Shown here piece by piece: positions 10,326 through 22,456 of a stretch of 64,000 nucleotides of DNA. Source of the stretch: Semisulcospira habei. Lineage: Eukaryota > Mollusca > Gastropoda > Semisulcospiridae. A model generated the notes under the pieces. It had not been told where the DNA came from. It searched no databases and saw only the letters and a list, made by a program, of their open reading frames with translations. Location of the stretch: contig BTPG01000006.1 in NCBI GenBank assembly GCA_036245525.1, positions 96,210,191 through 96,274,190 on the forward strand. Reading direction: 5' to 3'. A program made the position numbers and the translations under genes. The number at the start of each line of letters is the position of its first letter. Within the stretch, counting starts at the first letter, position 1.

Positions 10326-12440
10326 AAGAAAAAAACGCTATTCCAGGTCCCTGACCCCTCAAGTCTCCGTCTCATGGTGACCTCAGCCCAGTCCTCCAGG
10401 AGCCCTAGGTGCGTGGTTGTCTTCGGCCAAACCCTGCTGCTGTGCGTGGAAGGACGTAGTGGCTGACTCGCCACAGCACCTCTGCGGGCAGCTCTCACTC
10501 GTCGACTCCGTGACTAGCAACAAAATGTCGTAAGTAGGAAGACCACCGAAGTGACTCGGCAGTAGTGCGGGGTTTCCTCTGGAGGGGGTCCCCAACTACC
10601 TGACATATATATAGCTGCGGGGCCGGGAGTCTGGCTGGAACAACTGGCGCTCCTGGGTGAGCACACTGGGGCTGATGGGGGTGAGCGGCGTGGGAGGAAG
10701 ACCTCTGAGGTGGACAAAGGAAAAACTTGGAAGCAGCAAAAACAAAACAAAACAAATCTTGGCTTTTGAAATCGAGACATAAGTACATGTTACTGCACGG
10801 GATATGTTTGCTAGTCTGTGAATTATTATACTGAAGTCTTAAGGTGTACCAGCATACATACAAATCGCAGTGACAACGTAACGACTGAAACAGCAAAAGG
10901 AAGCTAAATGCCTACGCACCTGAGAACACAGGTCGATGTAACTGAGGTCATTCCTTGCTGGCGAGATAGATCATTTACAGAAAAAAAGATGACCGACACA
11001 TGTAAAATGCAAACAAATTCCCAATGAAGAAAGAAACACACGTAGAGTATAAGTACAATACAATTTACAACTGGATTCTGATACGATACGATACGAATAC
11101 CAAGATGGGAAATTTGTTTGCAGCGGATTTTTTAAAGCAGACGTAAAATCAAATGTGAAAATAAAACAAGTAAATACATTTGACTGACTATAGCACACAG
11201 ATCTGTTACAGCGAGTATATGCACGTATATACCATCACAACCGTCTGTAATGTTTATGTTCACCTAGAAAAAAAGCGTGCTTTAAAATCTAACTGAGACG
11301 ACACTACCTTATACCGTGCGCACATGTACACCGCGTGAAAACAAATAATTAATTCTCATTATATGAAAGAAGATTGATGTCTGATGGGCGCCACATTCCG
11401 ACCCGTTGCCTGGATGGTTCTTGCGTGTGCGTATTTTGATTGTTTTCCGCAACCTTCTTTGGCACTGACCGGGGTGGGTTGTGGGAGACGCTCGGGTTGC
11501 GCCGATGTCTTGGCTCCGGGTCGGACTGTTGTTCCTGTCATATATCAACCCGAATCAGATTATTCATACCAATCAGATGTCATCCAAATGCTCAAATTTA
11601 TGATTATCAATTGATTAGTACTATAGAACTCTATTGCTGTCGTAACTGTGAAACGTGTGTAGTTTTGATTGCGACGTAGAACCGCTATCAGGTCTATATC
11701 CTTCAATATTGACGCTATACTCAAAGTGATTTTAAACTCAATTTGTACCTGAGAAATCGGTGACTAACTGCACGATATAGATTCATGTACGTTTTCTGAC
11801 ATAGCTAACGTGTCTAATGTGTGACGTCACGACGGAGTCTCAACTACGTTTAGTTCGTATTTGTTGTGTGATAGACCGTAACGGATCAGTGACTCACCCA
11901 GTGCGTGCGCCTCTTTGTGCGACGATTAGTCGCGATACAGTCACAGAGCATAATCCTGTTACTAAGAGGTTCAGGATTAGCACTTGACCCCTAATGACTG
12001 ATCAGTGTGTGATGACTGGCTTAGTGGTCAGTGTGGATAGACACACCCGCGTGCAATTCTCATCGAAATGCGCGTATAATTATGACAATTGCAGCGCTCT
12101 GTGACTTTATAAACTGTGTTAGCCTGTGTATTGAACAGGAGTGCACAACGTAGTCGCTATTAAAGTGATTCTTATCACTGACTGTGGCGGTAGCAAATAA
12201 AATAAAATTACTCTGGTACGCTTCATCGCGTTTTGTTTTTAGCAACGGTACGTTGCACACGCAGAGACCTATATATCTGCAGACGTTTTGCATTTATATC
12301 TACGATCCGCTATTTTTTTCTTCCTTTTTTATCCTTTGCGCATGTTTCAGTGCTGTGTTTTGACCACTGATCTGCTTGCCACATAGTGACACTTTGTTAT
12401 TGTTGTTTAAACTGTCATTTAGTTTGTTAGTATATTTGAA
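10326..12440. other. No gene recognised
   Basis: About 2.1 kb without a supportable coding region. A GC-rich block at 10,340-10,720 contains a reverse-strand TATA-like word (ctatatatat near 10,605) and may be an old element leader. A short gatac repeat lies at 11,085-11,099. The final part may be the 5' region of the CR1-like element that starts near 12,449. Confidence 0.45.
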
Positions 12441-12448
12441 ACTAGTAT

Positions 12449-13462
12449 TTGGTTGCGAAGTTACCTGACATGTTTACTAGTGTCAGCGATCATTTGCTTA
12501 GAATAGGCCACCTCAATGTGTATCACCTTTGCAGTAAAGTATCAGACGTTACAGTACTACCCAACCAACCCTCCCCATATCATATATTTGGCTTTACAGA
12601 AAGTAGGTTGACAAAGAATATAAGTAAACAAGCTATCACCATACAAAATTTCTCCATTCATAGGCGAGATGCTTCAGCGCCTGGTCATACTGGCATTTGT
12701 GCTTATGTTCACAACACTATTGCTAACAACGTGACACGACGATGTGACCTGGAATCCACCCTTGTGGAAAGCCTGTGGCTTGAGATAAAAGCAACCGCCA
12801 AGTCAAACCCTACCTTCGTATGTTTTATTTACAGAAACCCCGCAGCTACAGTGTCCTGGCAAGATGATTTTGTTGTAATGGTTGACAAAGTACAAAACTC
12901 CAAGGGTGATATACATATACTCGGTGATTTTAATGTTGATTTATTGAAACCTGGCAACACGTCATGGAAATCCATGATAACGTTCTTAGGCCTTACACAA
13001 GTAGTTCAGTCACCCACCAGGGTCACTGCTACTTCATCCACATTAATTGACCATGTTTATACAACCAACGACAGTGCCCTTAGCAATGTCTATGTACCCA
13101 GCATCTCTGTCAGTGATCATTTTCCTATTTGTTTTTCATTTTCTGCGAAGTTGCCAAAGAAACGTCATAAGGAGCATATAATCATCCTCTACAGATCATT
13201 CAAAAAATTTAACCAAGATGATATTTTGCACGACCTTTCCCAAACATCATTTTCCGATGTGTATAACTATAACGATCCCAATGTAGCGCTGTCCCACTGG
13301 TATAAGTTGTTCCTCGGTATTCTTGACAGACATGCCCCGAGGCGCACTAAGCGTGTTAAACACCCCACTGTGCCTGAGTGGCTGACGGATGAGATTAAAA
13401 CTGCGATGGAACTAAGAGATCTATTGAAACAACAAAAGAAATTTGACGAGTGCAAAAAACAG
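12449..13462 (+). pseudogene. APE endonuclease of forward CR1-like LINE (interrupted)
   Basis: An open frame encodes RIGHLNVYHLCSKVSDV, FGFTESRLTKNI, RRDASAPGHTGICAYVH, IHILGDFNVDLLKPG, STLIDHVYTTND and VPSISVSDHFPICF, the complete APE motif series including the catalytic Glu, GDFN and SDH. After the EN comes a linker (YRSFKKFNQDDILHDL, VPEWLTDEIKTAMELRD) typical of CR1/L2-type ORF2. The frame meets the nested RTE-like element after codons for DECKKQ. The apparent last 30 codons beyond 13,462 are the leader of the insert, not LINE protein. Confidence 0.85.
13453..13462. repeat. Target-site duplication of nested RTE-like LINE (left copy)
   Basis: caaaaaacag, repeated exactly at 16,705-16,714 after the (GTAA)n tail. 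These ten bases mark both borders of the insertion. Confidence 0.9.
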
Positions 13463-13721
13463 CCCTCGCGCTGGGACCATATGGCGTTGAGGCGCGTGCC
13501 CTGGGCGGTGGATAGGGGGTCCCTCGCGAGAGGGGTGCACCGAATGAAATAAGGTGCCGTGAACCAACATGGTCTAAGGGAAGGTGACCCCGACAGAAAA
13601 CCCCTGGTCCTCCTAGTAGCTTCCCCACCCTGCAAATAAGGAAATAGCTACAAAAACGCCGACGAAAAGACAAACAGCGATTCCTTTCCTGGAGGAGGAA
13701 GGTTCTTCCACCAGAAGATTT

Positions 13722-14757
13722 ATGACGTCCTGTGGTGAAAGCCGGAAGTCTTCGGAAGCCACAGGACCGAGCCGCCTCTCTCTATCCAAGGACACAACCA
13801 TGGGCACATGGAATGTCAAGACCATGTACCAGAGCGGTAAGGCCGCCCAGATAGCAGCGGAAATGCAAATGTACAACCTTTCCCTGCTAGGTATCAGTGA
13901 AGCCAGATGGACGCAGTCTGGCCAGAAAAGACTGTTAAGTGGGGAGATGATTCTGTATTCAGGTCATGAAGAGGAGAATGCCCCCCATACAGAAGGAGTA
14001 GCATTCAAGCTGTTACCAGTGGCACAGAGAGCGCTGATGGGCTGGGAACCTCTTGGGCCAAGAATTATCACAGCAGCCTTTAGAACCAAGAAAAAGATCA
14101 AGCTGAACGTCATCCAGTGTTGTGCGCCCACTAATGACAGTGACGAGGAAGAGAAACAAGAGTTTTACGACCGACTCCAGAGTGCTGTGGACAAATGTGC
14201 GGAGCAAGACATCACCATCGTCATGGGCGATTTTAATGCCAAAATAGGGGAGGACAACACAGGATACGAAGAGGTGATGGGGAGACAGGGACTAGGGGAG
14301 ATGAGTGAGAACGGGGAGAAGTTTGTAGACTTTTTTTTACTCTAAACAGACTTGTCATTGGAGGCAGCATCTTCCCACACAGAAACACAAAGCAACTTGG
14401 GTCTCACCTGACTATACTACAGAGAACCAAATAGACCATATCTGCATTAGCAAGAAATTTAGAAGATCCCTTCAAGATGTTCGAGTGAGGAGGGGAGCAG
14501 ATGTCGCCTCAGACCACCATCTGCTTACCTTAAGAATAAAGCTCAAGTTAAAGAAATGCCGCACAAAGACAACAAGAAGACAGCGCTATAATGTAGGTCT
14601 CCTGAGAGAGACCGGAGTGAGAGAAGAGTTCAAACTGGTGCTGTCCAACAGGTTTCAAGCGCTACAGGAGCTAGTAAATGAAGAGGAGGCGGTCAACACA
14701 GAGCAGCAGTGGAAGGCAGTTAGAGAGGCGCTGAACTCAACCTGCAAAACACTGTAG
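13722..14757 (+). pseudogene. APE endonuclease of the nested RTE-like LINE
   Basis: Frame 13,722-14,345 encodes MGTWNVKTMYQSGKA, LSLLGISEARWTQSG (catalytic Glu), NVIQCCAPTND and DITIVMGDFNAKIGED, then breaks in a run of eight T at about 14,331-14,338. The continuation in other frames has NRLVIGGSIFPH, QIDHICISKKF and ADVASDHHLLTLRIK, the last being the terminal SDH motif. Endonuclease function is inferred from the family; this copy cannot make an intact protein. Confidence 0.85.
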
Positions 14758-16693
14758 GGTTCAGGAAACACCATCACAAGGACTGGCTGTCGGGACAGAC
14801 ATTGAAGAAGATAGAAGTGGGGAAGCAGAAGAAAGCAGTTGTCAACAACAGTCGCACGAGAGCAGCCAAAGCAAGGGCACAGGAGGAATACTCGGAAGCC
14901 AACCGCGAGGTGAAGAGGAGTATCAGGGCAGACAAGAGGGCCTACACAGACAGCCTGGCATCAGAGGCAGAAAAGGCAGCAGGCAGCGGCAACATGAAAC
15001 AGCTCTACGACATTACCAGAAGATTGTCGGGCAAGTATGGTCATACAGAAAGGCCAGTAAAAGACAAAGAAGGCAAGCCTATTGCAGACAGAGCAGACCA
15101 ACTCGACAGATGGGCCGAGTATTTTGAAGAGTTACTGAACAGACCCCCCAGACATCCAGCCAGCAGAGACCGACCTACCCATCACCTGTGACAGACCCAG
15201 CCGGGAAGAGATAAGAAGAGCAGTGGCATTTTTGAAGAACGGCAAAGCAGCAGGGCCAGATGGAGTCTCTGAAAGCAGACCTAGAGACAACAGTAGAGAT
15301 GCTGTATCCACTGTTTGGAAAGATCTGGGAAGAGGAGGTGATGCCGGCTGACTGGAAGGAGGGGTACCTAATCAAGCTTCCCAAGAAAGGCGACTTCAGC
15401 AAGTGTTCCAACCACCTTGCTGTCAGTACCAGGGAAGGTCTTCAACAGTATCATCCTGGAGAGAATGAAGAGCTCCGTTGACCCCCAGCTGAGAGACCAG
15501 CAAGCAGGATTCAGGAAAAACCGATCATGTACAGACCATATCGCCACTCTTCGCATCATCGTGGAACAGTCTCTGGAGTGGAGCTCCCCGCTGTACGTCA
15601 ACTTTGTGGATTATGAGAAAGCATTTGACAGCGTGGGCCGAGAGACTCTGTGGAAACTCCTACGACACTACGGTGTACCCACAAAGCTCGTCCGCCTGAT
15701 CAAGAGCAGCTACGATGGCATGACATGTCGCGTGATCCACGAAGGGTAGTTCACCAGGGAGCTCCAGGTCAGAACCGGTGTCAGGCAGGGGTGTTTGCTG
15801 TCTCCGTCCCTCTTCCTACTGGCCATAGGCTGGGTCATGAAGAGGACCACAGAGCACAGGCGAAGTGGAATACAGTGGACACTGTGGACACAGCTTGACG
15901 ACCTCGATTTTGCAGACGACTTGGCTTTACTGTCCCACACTCATCAACAAATGCAGGACAAGACCACGAGGCTTGCTGACATCTCGTCCCAAGTGGGTCT
16001 CACCATCCACAAACAGAAAACAAAGACAATGAGGCTGAACGCAACCAGGGAAGAACCAGTCTTGCTTGCTGGCACCCCGTTGGAGGAGGTGGAGTCCTTC
16101 ATCTATCTCGGGAGCATCATAGACAAAAAAGGCGGCACTGATGCAGATGTCAGAGCACGAATCGGTAAAGCCAGAGCAGCCTTTCTCCAGTTGAAAAAGT
16201 GTGGAGTTCCAGAGAGCTGTCACAACACACCAAAGTCCGGATTTTCAACTCCAACGTAAAAGCAGTTCTCCTATATGGATCAGAGACTTGGAGATTGACA
16301 AAAACCACAGTCAACAGAGTACATATCTTCATAAACAGTTGCCTTAGAAGAATTTTGAAAATCCACTGGCCAGAGAAAATCAGCAACGTCAGACTCTGGG
16401 AGAGAACAGAGCAGATAACAGCAGAGAATGAAATTCGGCGAAGAAGATGGGGATGGATTGGTCACAGTCTGAGAAAGCCAGCTTCCAGTATCACTAGGCA
16501 GGCATTGTCATGGAACCCCCAGGGAAAGAGGAAAAGAGGCAGGCCGAGAAACACCTGGCGTCAAGACCTCCAAGCAGACATCAAGAGACTGGGAACCACC
16601 TGGAGTAAAATCGAAGGAGAAGCACAGGACAGGAGTCGCTGGAGGTCTCTCGTCGACGGCCTATACCCGGGGAGGGGTAACAGGCGTAAGTAA
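14758..16693 (+). pseudogene. Reverse transcriptase of the nested RTE-like LINE
   Basis: Broken frames carry a basic linker (KKAVVNNSRTRAAKARAQEE), FLKNGKAAGPDGV, QAGFRKNRSCTDHIATLRI, VNFVDYEKAFDSVGRETLW (motif A), VRTGVRQGCLLSPSLFLL (motif B) and LDFADDLALLSHT (motif C). The C-terminus has [23 protein letters not shown] and the conserved [14 protein letters not shown] block, ending at the TAA near 16,693. A TAG at 15,747-15,749 and several indels inactivate it. No C-terminal CCHC finger like that of copies A and C is visible. Confidence 0.85.
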
Positions 16694-16704
16694 GTAAGTA
16701 AGTA

Positions 16705-16714
16705 CAAAAAACAG
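16705..16714. repeat. Target-site duplication of nested RTE-like LINE (right copy)
   Basis: caaaaaacag, identical to 13,453-13,462. Reading across the empty site, the CR1-like frame resumes at once as RNIVKSLVSKAQRQYAEK and runs to a TAG at about 16,805. Confidence 0.9.
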
Positions 16715-16955
16715 CGAAACATAGTTAAATCATTAGTAAGTAAAGCACAGAGGCAGTATGCAGAAAAGATTATTGCGGGCGGCAAGGACATACACAGCGT
16801 GTGGTAGGTGATTTAGACATTTACTAAAGGACAATCTAGCAAACCAACGAGTGTCTCCCCGCACCTTACAGCTGATGTATTTAATGAACACTTTCTTAAC
16901 CCTGTCACAGACGAACACCAGTTAGTCAGGTGAATACGTATGTTCAGAACAATTG

Positions 16956-17032
16956 GTTAGTTCGGGTTTAACGTCCACAGCACCGAGGTGATCATGGACG
17001 GCCCTGACGAGCGGGTTAAGGGGGACAGGGAA
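16956..17032 (+). mobile_element. 77-bp SINE-like element with 10-bp TSD
   Basis: Inserted in the linker region of the CR1-like LINE. The direct repeat agaacaattg occurs at 16,946-16,955 and 17,033-17,042. The body (ttagttcgggtttaacgtcc, cagcaccgaggtgatcatgg, acggccctgacgagcgggtt) is shared with 4,725 and 8,923. It is too short for a promoter-bearing SINE, so it may be a 3'-tail fragment of a longer family that was retro-inserted by LINE machinery. Confidence 0.8.
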
Positions 17033-17039
17033 AGAACAA

Positions 17040-18598
17040 TTGAAACAGCACAGTCAGATAAACGCTGGCAATACTTTCTCAGTTCCCCTAATGACCGTCC
17101 TTGATGTAGGAAAACCTATAACCAATATGAAAAGTAAAACATCTTGTGGTGTTGACGGTATTAGCAGTAAAATCCTACAAATTGCGCTCCCTTATATTGT
17201 TGAATCATTAACCTTTATAATTATATAACCTTTCGATTAAAAAGAGCATGTTTCCCGATGAACTGAAAATAGCAAAAGTTACTCCTCTACCAAAAAGCAA
17301 AGATCTGAGCGACCCAAGTGAGTACAGACCTATTTCAATCTTATCAGCAGTGTCCAAACCACTTGAAAAGCATATACATAATCATTTATTTCAATTCCTG
17401 GAGGAAAACCGCCTTATTAGTACAGCAAAATCAGCTTTTCGGCCTAAACATTCGTGTCAGACAGCCTTAACTCTCATAACCCACAAATGGCTTACTGCCA
17501 TAAATGAGTCCAAACTTTCAGGTATAATATTTCTGGATCTTAAAAAAGCCTTCGATCTCATTAACCACTCAATCTTACTAAAGAAGTTACCTTTATATCA
17601 CATTGATTCAAATGCAGTCGCTTTTCTCTCGTCCTATCTCTTAGACAGAACGCAGAAAATGTTCGTGAATGGTAAATACTCAGCGGAAAGACTGGTGACC
17701 CATGGTGTTCCTCAGGGATCCACCCTAGGGCCGTTATTATTCAACGTCTATATAAATGACCTTCCACTGTCAATATCACACCCTGACACAAACTATGAAC
17801 TATTTGGTGATGATACATCATTACATGTATCTGATAAAAATGTTTCAACCGTGAGCGCTGTCCTCCAACATAGTTTAGATGAAGTGTCAACTTGGTGTGA
17901 AGAAAATCATATGATTATTAGTATTCCTAAAACGAAAAGTATGTTGGTGACGACACGCCAAAAGCATCAACGTGGTTTGCAACCCCTTGAGCTGTCCCTT
18001 CACTCTCAACCCATAGAGCAAGTGTCAAAACATCGTTTGTTAGGAGTGACAGTCGACGAACAGCTCAGCTGGGAGCCTCACATAGAAACTGCCTGTAAAA
18101 CTATTTCGAAGAATCTCTTTTTATTATCCAAATTAAGTCGGATAGTTGACATTGATGCTCGAAAACTATTCTTTAAAGCACACATCAAGACACATTGTAA
18201 TTCTGCTTCCAATATTTGGGACGGCTGTGAAGACATTCATTTGGAAAAAGAAAATCCCTTTACCGGCGAGGTATTAAGCTTATTCTTCCTGGTTCGTCCC
18301 CTACTGATGAAAGACTAAAGTCCTACCACTTAGTAAACAATTGGAACTTAATATATGCTTACTTGTGCAAAAAATTCTAAACGATGCCGCCCCTCCCTAT
18401 CTCCGTGAGCTGTTTTCCCACACGAATAGAGAGAACACAAGGAACAGCTTACTCCATCTCCCAAAACCGAGAATCGACATATTCAAATCTAGCATATCAT
18501 TTTCCGGTGCTAAGTCATGGAGTAATTTGCCCTCTCATTTAAAGTCTATTTCAAAGTTATCTATTTTCAGAGCTCGCGTCCATAAATATCTGCTGTAG
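17040..18598 (+). pseudogene. Reverse transcriptase of forward CR1-like LINE
   Basis: After the SINE-like insert: KTSCGVDGISSKILQIALP, then a stop, then a 356-codon frame from 17,248. RT motifs: PLPKSKDLSDPSEYRPISIL, SAFRPKHSCQTAL, GIIFLDLKKAFDLINHS (motif A), THGVPQGSTLGPLLFNVYINDLP (motif B), LFGDDTSLH (motif C) and KHRLLGVTVDEQLSWEPHI. A frameshift near 18,240 leads to the last 85 codons (NICLLVQKILNDAAPPYL, SFSGAKSWSNLPSHL). Motif C has FGDD where this clade normally has FADD or YADD. The C-terminal part aligns with the copies at 4,397 and 20,092. Confidence 0.85.
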
Positions 18599-18737
18599 AT
18601 GTGAATGTTCTATCTTTCTGCTTAGTATGTTGCTCCAGCACAGCGGATTGCTGCAAATTATGTAATAGTTCGACTGTCTGCATTAACATGTCAGGTTCAT
18701 ACCAGTATATATATTGTGTTATTTCTTTTTGTATTTT

Positions 18738-18741
18738 ATTA

Positions 18742-18799
<58 letters not shown>
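18738..18799. repeat. (TTA)n microsatellite in LINE 3' UTR
   Basis: About 20 ATT units, starting in the T-rich 3' UTR of the CR1-like element. Confidence 0.95.
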
Positions 18800-18939
18800 T
18801 TCTGATAGTATATATGTTTTTATCTTTTGCTGTATCGTCTGATATATTTTTATATGTGTAGAGTAGCAGGACAGTTTGGAAGATAGGCATTGCTATACCT
18901 AAAACTTTTTATCCTGAATAAAAACGTTTCATCATCATC

Positions 18940-19078
<139 letters not shown>

Positions 19079-19082
19079 GTAT

Positions 19083-20478
19083 GTGGTCGAGTCTTTGACA
19101 TTTATTTATAATCTCGTTTTACAACATGGTACATTTCCAAACAACTGGAAAGTAGCCAAAGTTATTCCTCTGCCTAAAAGTAAGAACCTCTCAGATCCTA
19201 ATAAGTTTAGACCAATCTCGCTCTTGTCAGCTCTGTCAAAACCAATAGAAAAACATGTACACAGGCATCTGAGCTATTTTCTTGAAAAACATAACTTGCT
19301 TTACCCACTACAGTCAGGTTTTAGACCTCGCCACTCATGCCACACAGCTCTAGCTCACCTGACCAATACTTGGCTTACGTCCATGAACAAAGCTGAAATG
19401 ACCGGTGCTGTATTTCTAGATTTCTCAAAAGCCTTTGATCTAGTAAATCATGATATGTTGATACTAAAGCTATCAGTGTATCACGTAAACAAAGCATCCT
19501 TGGACTTTTTCAAATCCTACCTACACGGAACACGTTCCGCTGAAGGCATACTAAAGCATGGCGTGCCTCAGGGCTCAATATTAGGGCCCCTCTTATTTTC
19601 CATTTACATCAATGATATGCCATTGCATATTTCAGATCTAAACGTACGCTGTAGCCTGTTTGCTGATGATGCTACTCTCGACGTGTCGTCAGCGAATCAA
19701 TTCCACAATCAATTCCTCACTTCAACAGGGCTTAACTGATGTTTCAAAATGGTGTCACACTAACTATATGGTACCAAATCCGTCTAAAACAGAATGCATG
19801 CTAATAACTACACGACAAAAGCAGCAGCTACATCCACCCCCTCTTAGCCTTTCTCTCAACTCTGAGCCGATTAGACAAGTTAGAGAGCAACGCTTGTTAG
19901 GCGTCATTATCGACGACCAACTCACATGGCACGCGCATGTCAGCAGCGTATGTCGAACAGTGTCCAGGAATTTATAGCTTCTTTCAAAACTGCGTTATTT
20001 TACAGATACACCGACAAGGAAAATATTTTATAACGCACATATTCAATCCCATATAGATTATGCTTCTACAGTTTGGGATGGATGTAGCGATGTGTGCATA
20101 AAAAGGCTTAATGCTCTTCATCGTAGAGCAGCCAAATTAATCCACCCGGATAGTAAAGAAAGCACTGACGACCGACTCAAAGCCCTCGACATGCTGCCTC
20201 TGCGTAAGTTACTTATGTACAATAAAGGCGTACTTATGTTTAAAATCTACCACTCTAAAACGCCTAGTTATATAACAGATCTATTTAGCCCTGCTCATAC
20301 GCCTTATAAAACGACGAGGAACAATCTATCCATACCAAGGTCGCGCCTCGATATATTCAAAACTAGTTTGTCTTACTCAGGAGCCAAACTATGGAATCTG
20401 TTGCCTATCGACATTACTGGGGCTCCTTCTTTGTCCACATTCAGAGCCCGCTTATTTCGGCAGCTGAAAGAAAATTAA
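19083..20478 (+). pseudogene. Reverse transcriptase of second forward CR1-like LINE
   Basis: First frame (to about 19,720) has VAKVIPLPKSKNLSDPNKFR, SGFRPRHSCHTAL, GAVFLDFSKAFDLVNHD (motif A), KHGVPQGSILGPLLFSIYIND (motif B) and SLFADDATLDVS (motif C, FADD). A frameshift near 19,710 leads to TDVSKWCHTNYMVPNPSKTE and QRLLGVIIDDQLTWHAHV, then a stop at 19,975. The C-terminal domain (20,092-20,478) has KRLNALHRRAAKLIHPDS and SLSYSGAKLWNLLPIDI. The EN and N-terminal RT are lost by 5' truncation. Confidence 0.85.
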
Positions 20479-20590
20479 GCCCATGTGTAGTTGTGTCGGC
20501 GTTTTTCCAGCGCATTGAGTTGTATTGTTGAGTTTGCTGTTGCTGTTCAAACTAAGTTTTTAACGTTCATGTTTAATCAGACTCTTAGTG

Positions 20591-20602
20591 TATGTGTGTG
20601 TG

Positions 20603-20700
<98 letters not shown>

Positions 20701-20704
20701 TGAG
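20591..20704. repeat. (GT)n microsatellite
   Basis: Over 50 GT units with a few GC variants, within the 3' UTR of the second CR1-like copy. Confidence 0.95.
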
Positions 20705-20875
20705 TGACTGCTAACTATTTTTTTTGTTTTTTGTTTTTGTTTTTTTATGCTCACGTTTTGCCTTTCCAGTTTTATTAGTTTTAGTCACGCGCGTGAGATT
20801 GATGTGTGAGTGCGTGTGCAAGGACATGATTGAAAAAAGTCTGTGTACCTAATCATTTATCCTTGAGAAATAAAG

Positions 20876-21011
<136 letters not shown>

Positions 21012-21037
21012 CTGGTCCTGTTACCAATAACTTCTAC

Positions 21038-21137
21038 CGTTCATTGTTCATTGTTCATTGTTCTCTCTCAAGGACGAGAATGGAACAGGCCTGCGCATTC
21101 TTTAATCCTCGGAAAATAAAGTTTTATTTCATCTCTC
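21038..21137 (+). repeat. CR1-like 3' tail fragment
   Basis: Contains ggcctgcgcattctttaatc and ctcggaaaataaagtttta, matching the family 3' terminus, followed by ttcatctctc. A ttcattg triplet repeat precedes it at 21,038-21,062. Confidence 0.65.
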
Positions 21138-21467
21138 GAGTTTGATACTGTGGAACCGTCACTCCCCAAAAAGATTAAATCAGCACATCTGTGAACTCCT
21201 TCAAAGCGCAGCTACTACAGTATTTACTCAGAAATAATTAAACAGATTAGCTGCATCTACCAACTTTATTACTAGTATCATATTTACTCTCATCAACACA
21301 TGCTATTTTTTGACTGATGATCATTAATGCTTATTCCCTATCATGCTACTTTGATCTGCTGTTTGATTCAACTTGCATCGTGTATTTGCATGCACGCGCG
21401 TTCGTGCGTGTGTGCGTGTGTGTGTGTGTAACGCATCACTCGAGCAACGGGTTGTCTTACATACATG

Positions 21468-21530
21468 TTAAAAGGCCTGCGTACCTACTGTCTTTATCCT
21501 TACAAAATAAACGTTCAGTTCACTAAAAAA
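21468..21530 (+). repeat. CR1-like 3' tail fragment
   Basis: aaaggcctgcgtacctactg and cttacaaaataaacgttcag follow the same 3'-end pattern. A short (GT)n run lies at 21,408-21,429. Confidence 0.6.
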
Positions 21531-21536
21531 AACAAG

Positions 21537-21700
21537 ATATGTGAAGCTAGCGCTGGTAAAACAGTACACATACCAAAGGAGATTACTCAGCGCTGGACAT
21601 ACACACAGTTAGATCTCATGCCCCCTCCTGTCAGGCACCCAATCGCCAGCCCATAGAAAAATTCGCAGGTAAAGAACAAGACTATCATATACATGTTTAA
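21537..21700 (+). repeat. Dispersed ~190-bp repeat, copy 1
   Basis: gaagctagcgctggtaaaac, ggagattactcagcgctgga, caatcgccagcccatagaaa and gcaggtaaagaacaagacta match the duplicated modules at 61,822-62,035 and 62,172-62,400. Non-coding. Affiliation unknown. Confidence 0.7.
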
Positions 21701-21949
21701 GGATGTATATGAGAGCTGTTCTCTCTGTCCACTGTGTAAACTGCGAGTTGCTGCTGGGTCCGATGCAGGGCGCAGGCCAGCTGATGTCAGCATCGGTCCC
21801 GAAAACCTTTTACTCTCTGGCAGAGATTCACCTCCTTCAGCTCCACGCGGGCCATCAGTGGGACTTTAACTCCGTCACTGCCACTGGACGCTCATTTTGT
21901 TTCGGAAACCTTTTTCATTCAACGTCCAAAAACACAACTGTCCAAAGAA

Positions 21950-22073
21950 CATGGAAACAAACTGGTCTCGGTGAGAGGCATAGATTCTCATGAGTACATG
22001 CAGTCGCGGGGGCTCATGAGGATCTATACCTCTTGCAGTTGAGTGGTGTTCACTTTTTCTCAGCAGTGAACGG
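21950..22073. mobile_element. MITE family 2 copy with hairpin core
   Basis: Core gagaggcatagattctcatg and ctcatgaggatctatacctc form the family hairpin. The right end ctcagcagtgaacgggttaa matches the terminal repeat of other copies. The left boundary is not defined; related left-side sequence (attcaacgtccaaaa, gaacatggaaac) begins near 21,915. Confidence 0.65.
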
Positions 22074-22168
22074 GTTAATTCATCGTTAGCACTTTGAGGG
22101 AACACGTTTTGGCTCGTTCCTGATCATGACATGGCGCCTGAAGAGCTCAATGCATCACGGTGGACAAG

Positions 22169-22456
22169 GTACTAACCCTTGTGCTGCCAGCGGTCGCAGA
22201 TCGTGTTTTCCAAATCTTTGTGGATTCAACGCCAAAGAGTCAAAGTCGTCAAAGGAACATGGAACATGTGCTGTCGCAGTTGTGATCTAAAATCATTGTT
22301 GACTCAATGAGAAAGATGCAAAGTCGTCCGAGGAACATGGAAAGTGGCGTCAACAAGAGGCTTAGATCCTCATGAGCCCCCGCTACCGCGTGGTCTCATG
22401 AGCATCTATGCCTCTTGCAGTTGTGTAGCGTTTACTTTGTCTCAGCAGTGAAGGAG
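22169..22456. mobile_element. MITE family 2, longer copy
   Basis: Left end taacccttgtgctgccagcg and right end ctcagcagtgaaggagcc are a degenerate terminal inverted repeat. Inside are two tandem blocks with aaagtcgtc and gaacatggaa (22,230-22,262 and 22,312-22,345) and the hairpin gaggcttagatcctcatgag with ctcatgagcatctatgcctc. Confidence 0.6.

Larger units (their letters stand above)
13463..16704 (+). mobile_element. Nested RTE-like non-LTR retrotransposon (about 3.2 kb)
   Basis: A different lineage from copies A-D. It has a 260-bp leader (13,463-13,721), EN, RT and a (GTAA)n tail at 16,686-16,704, and is bounded by the 10-bp duplication caaaaaacag. It appears full length at the 5' side, because the duplication directly abuts a GC-rich leader rather than the middle of a coding region. 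The coding region has frameshifts at about 14,335, 14,757, 15,170 and 15,405, plus an in-frame TAG at 15,747. Confidence 0.9.

Noticed and set aside
20491..20754. Val-Cys and Thr-His repeat frames over (GT)n
   Set aside because: Microsatellite translation only.
21703..21993. 96-residue forward frame near 21.8 kb
   Set aside because: Spans repeat sequence that includes MITE parts; no domain and no splice context.
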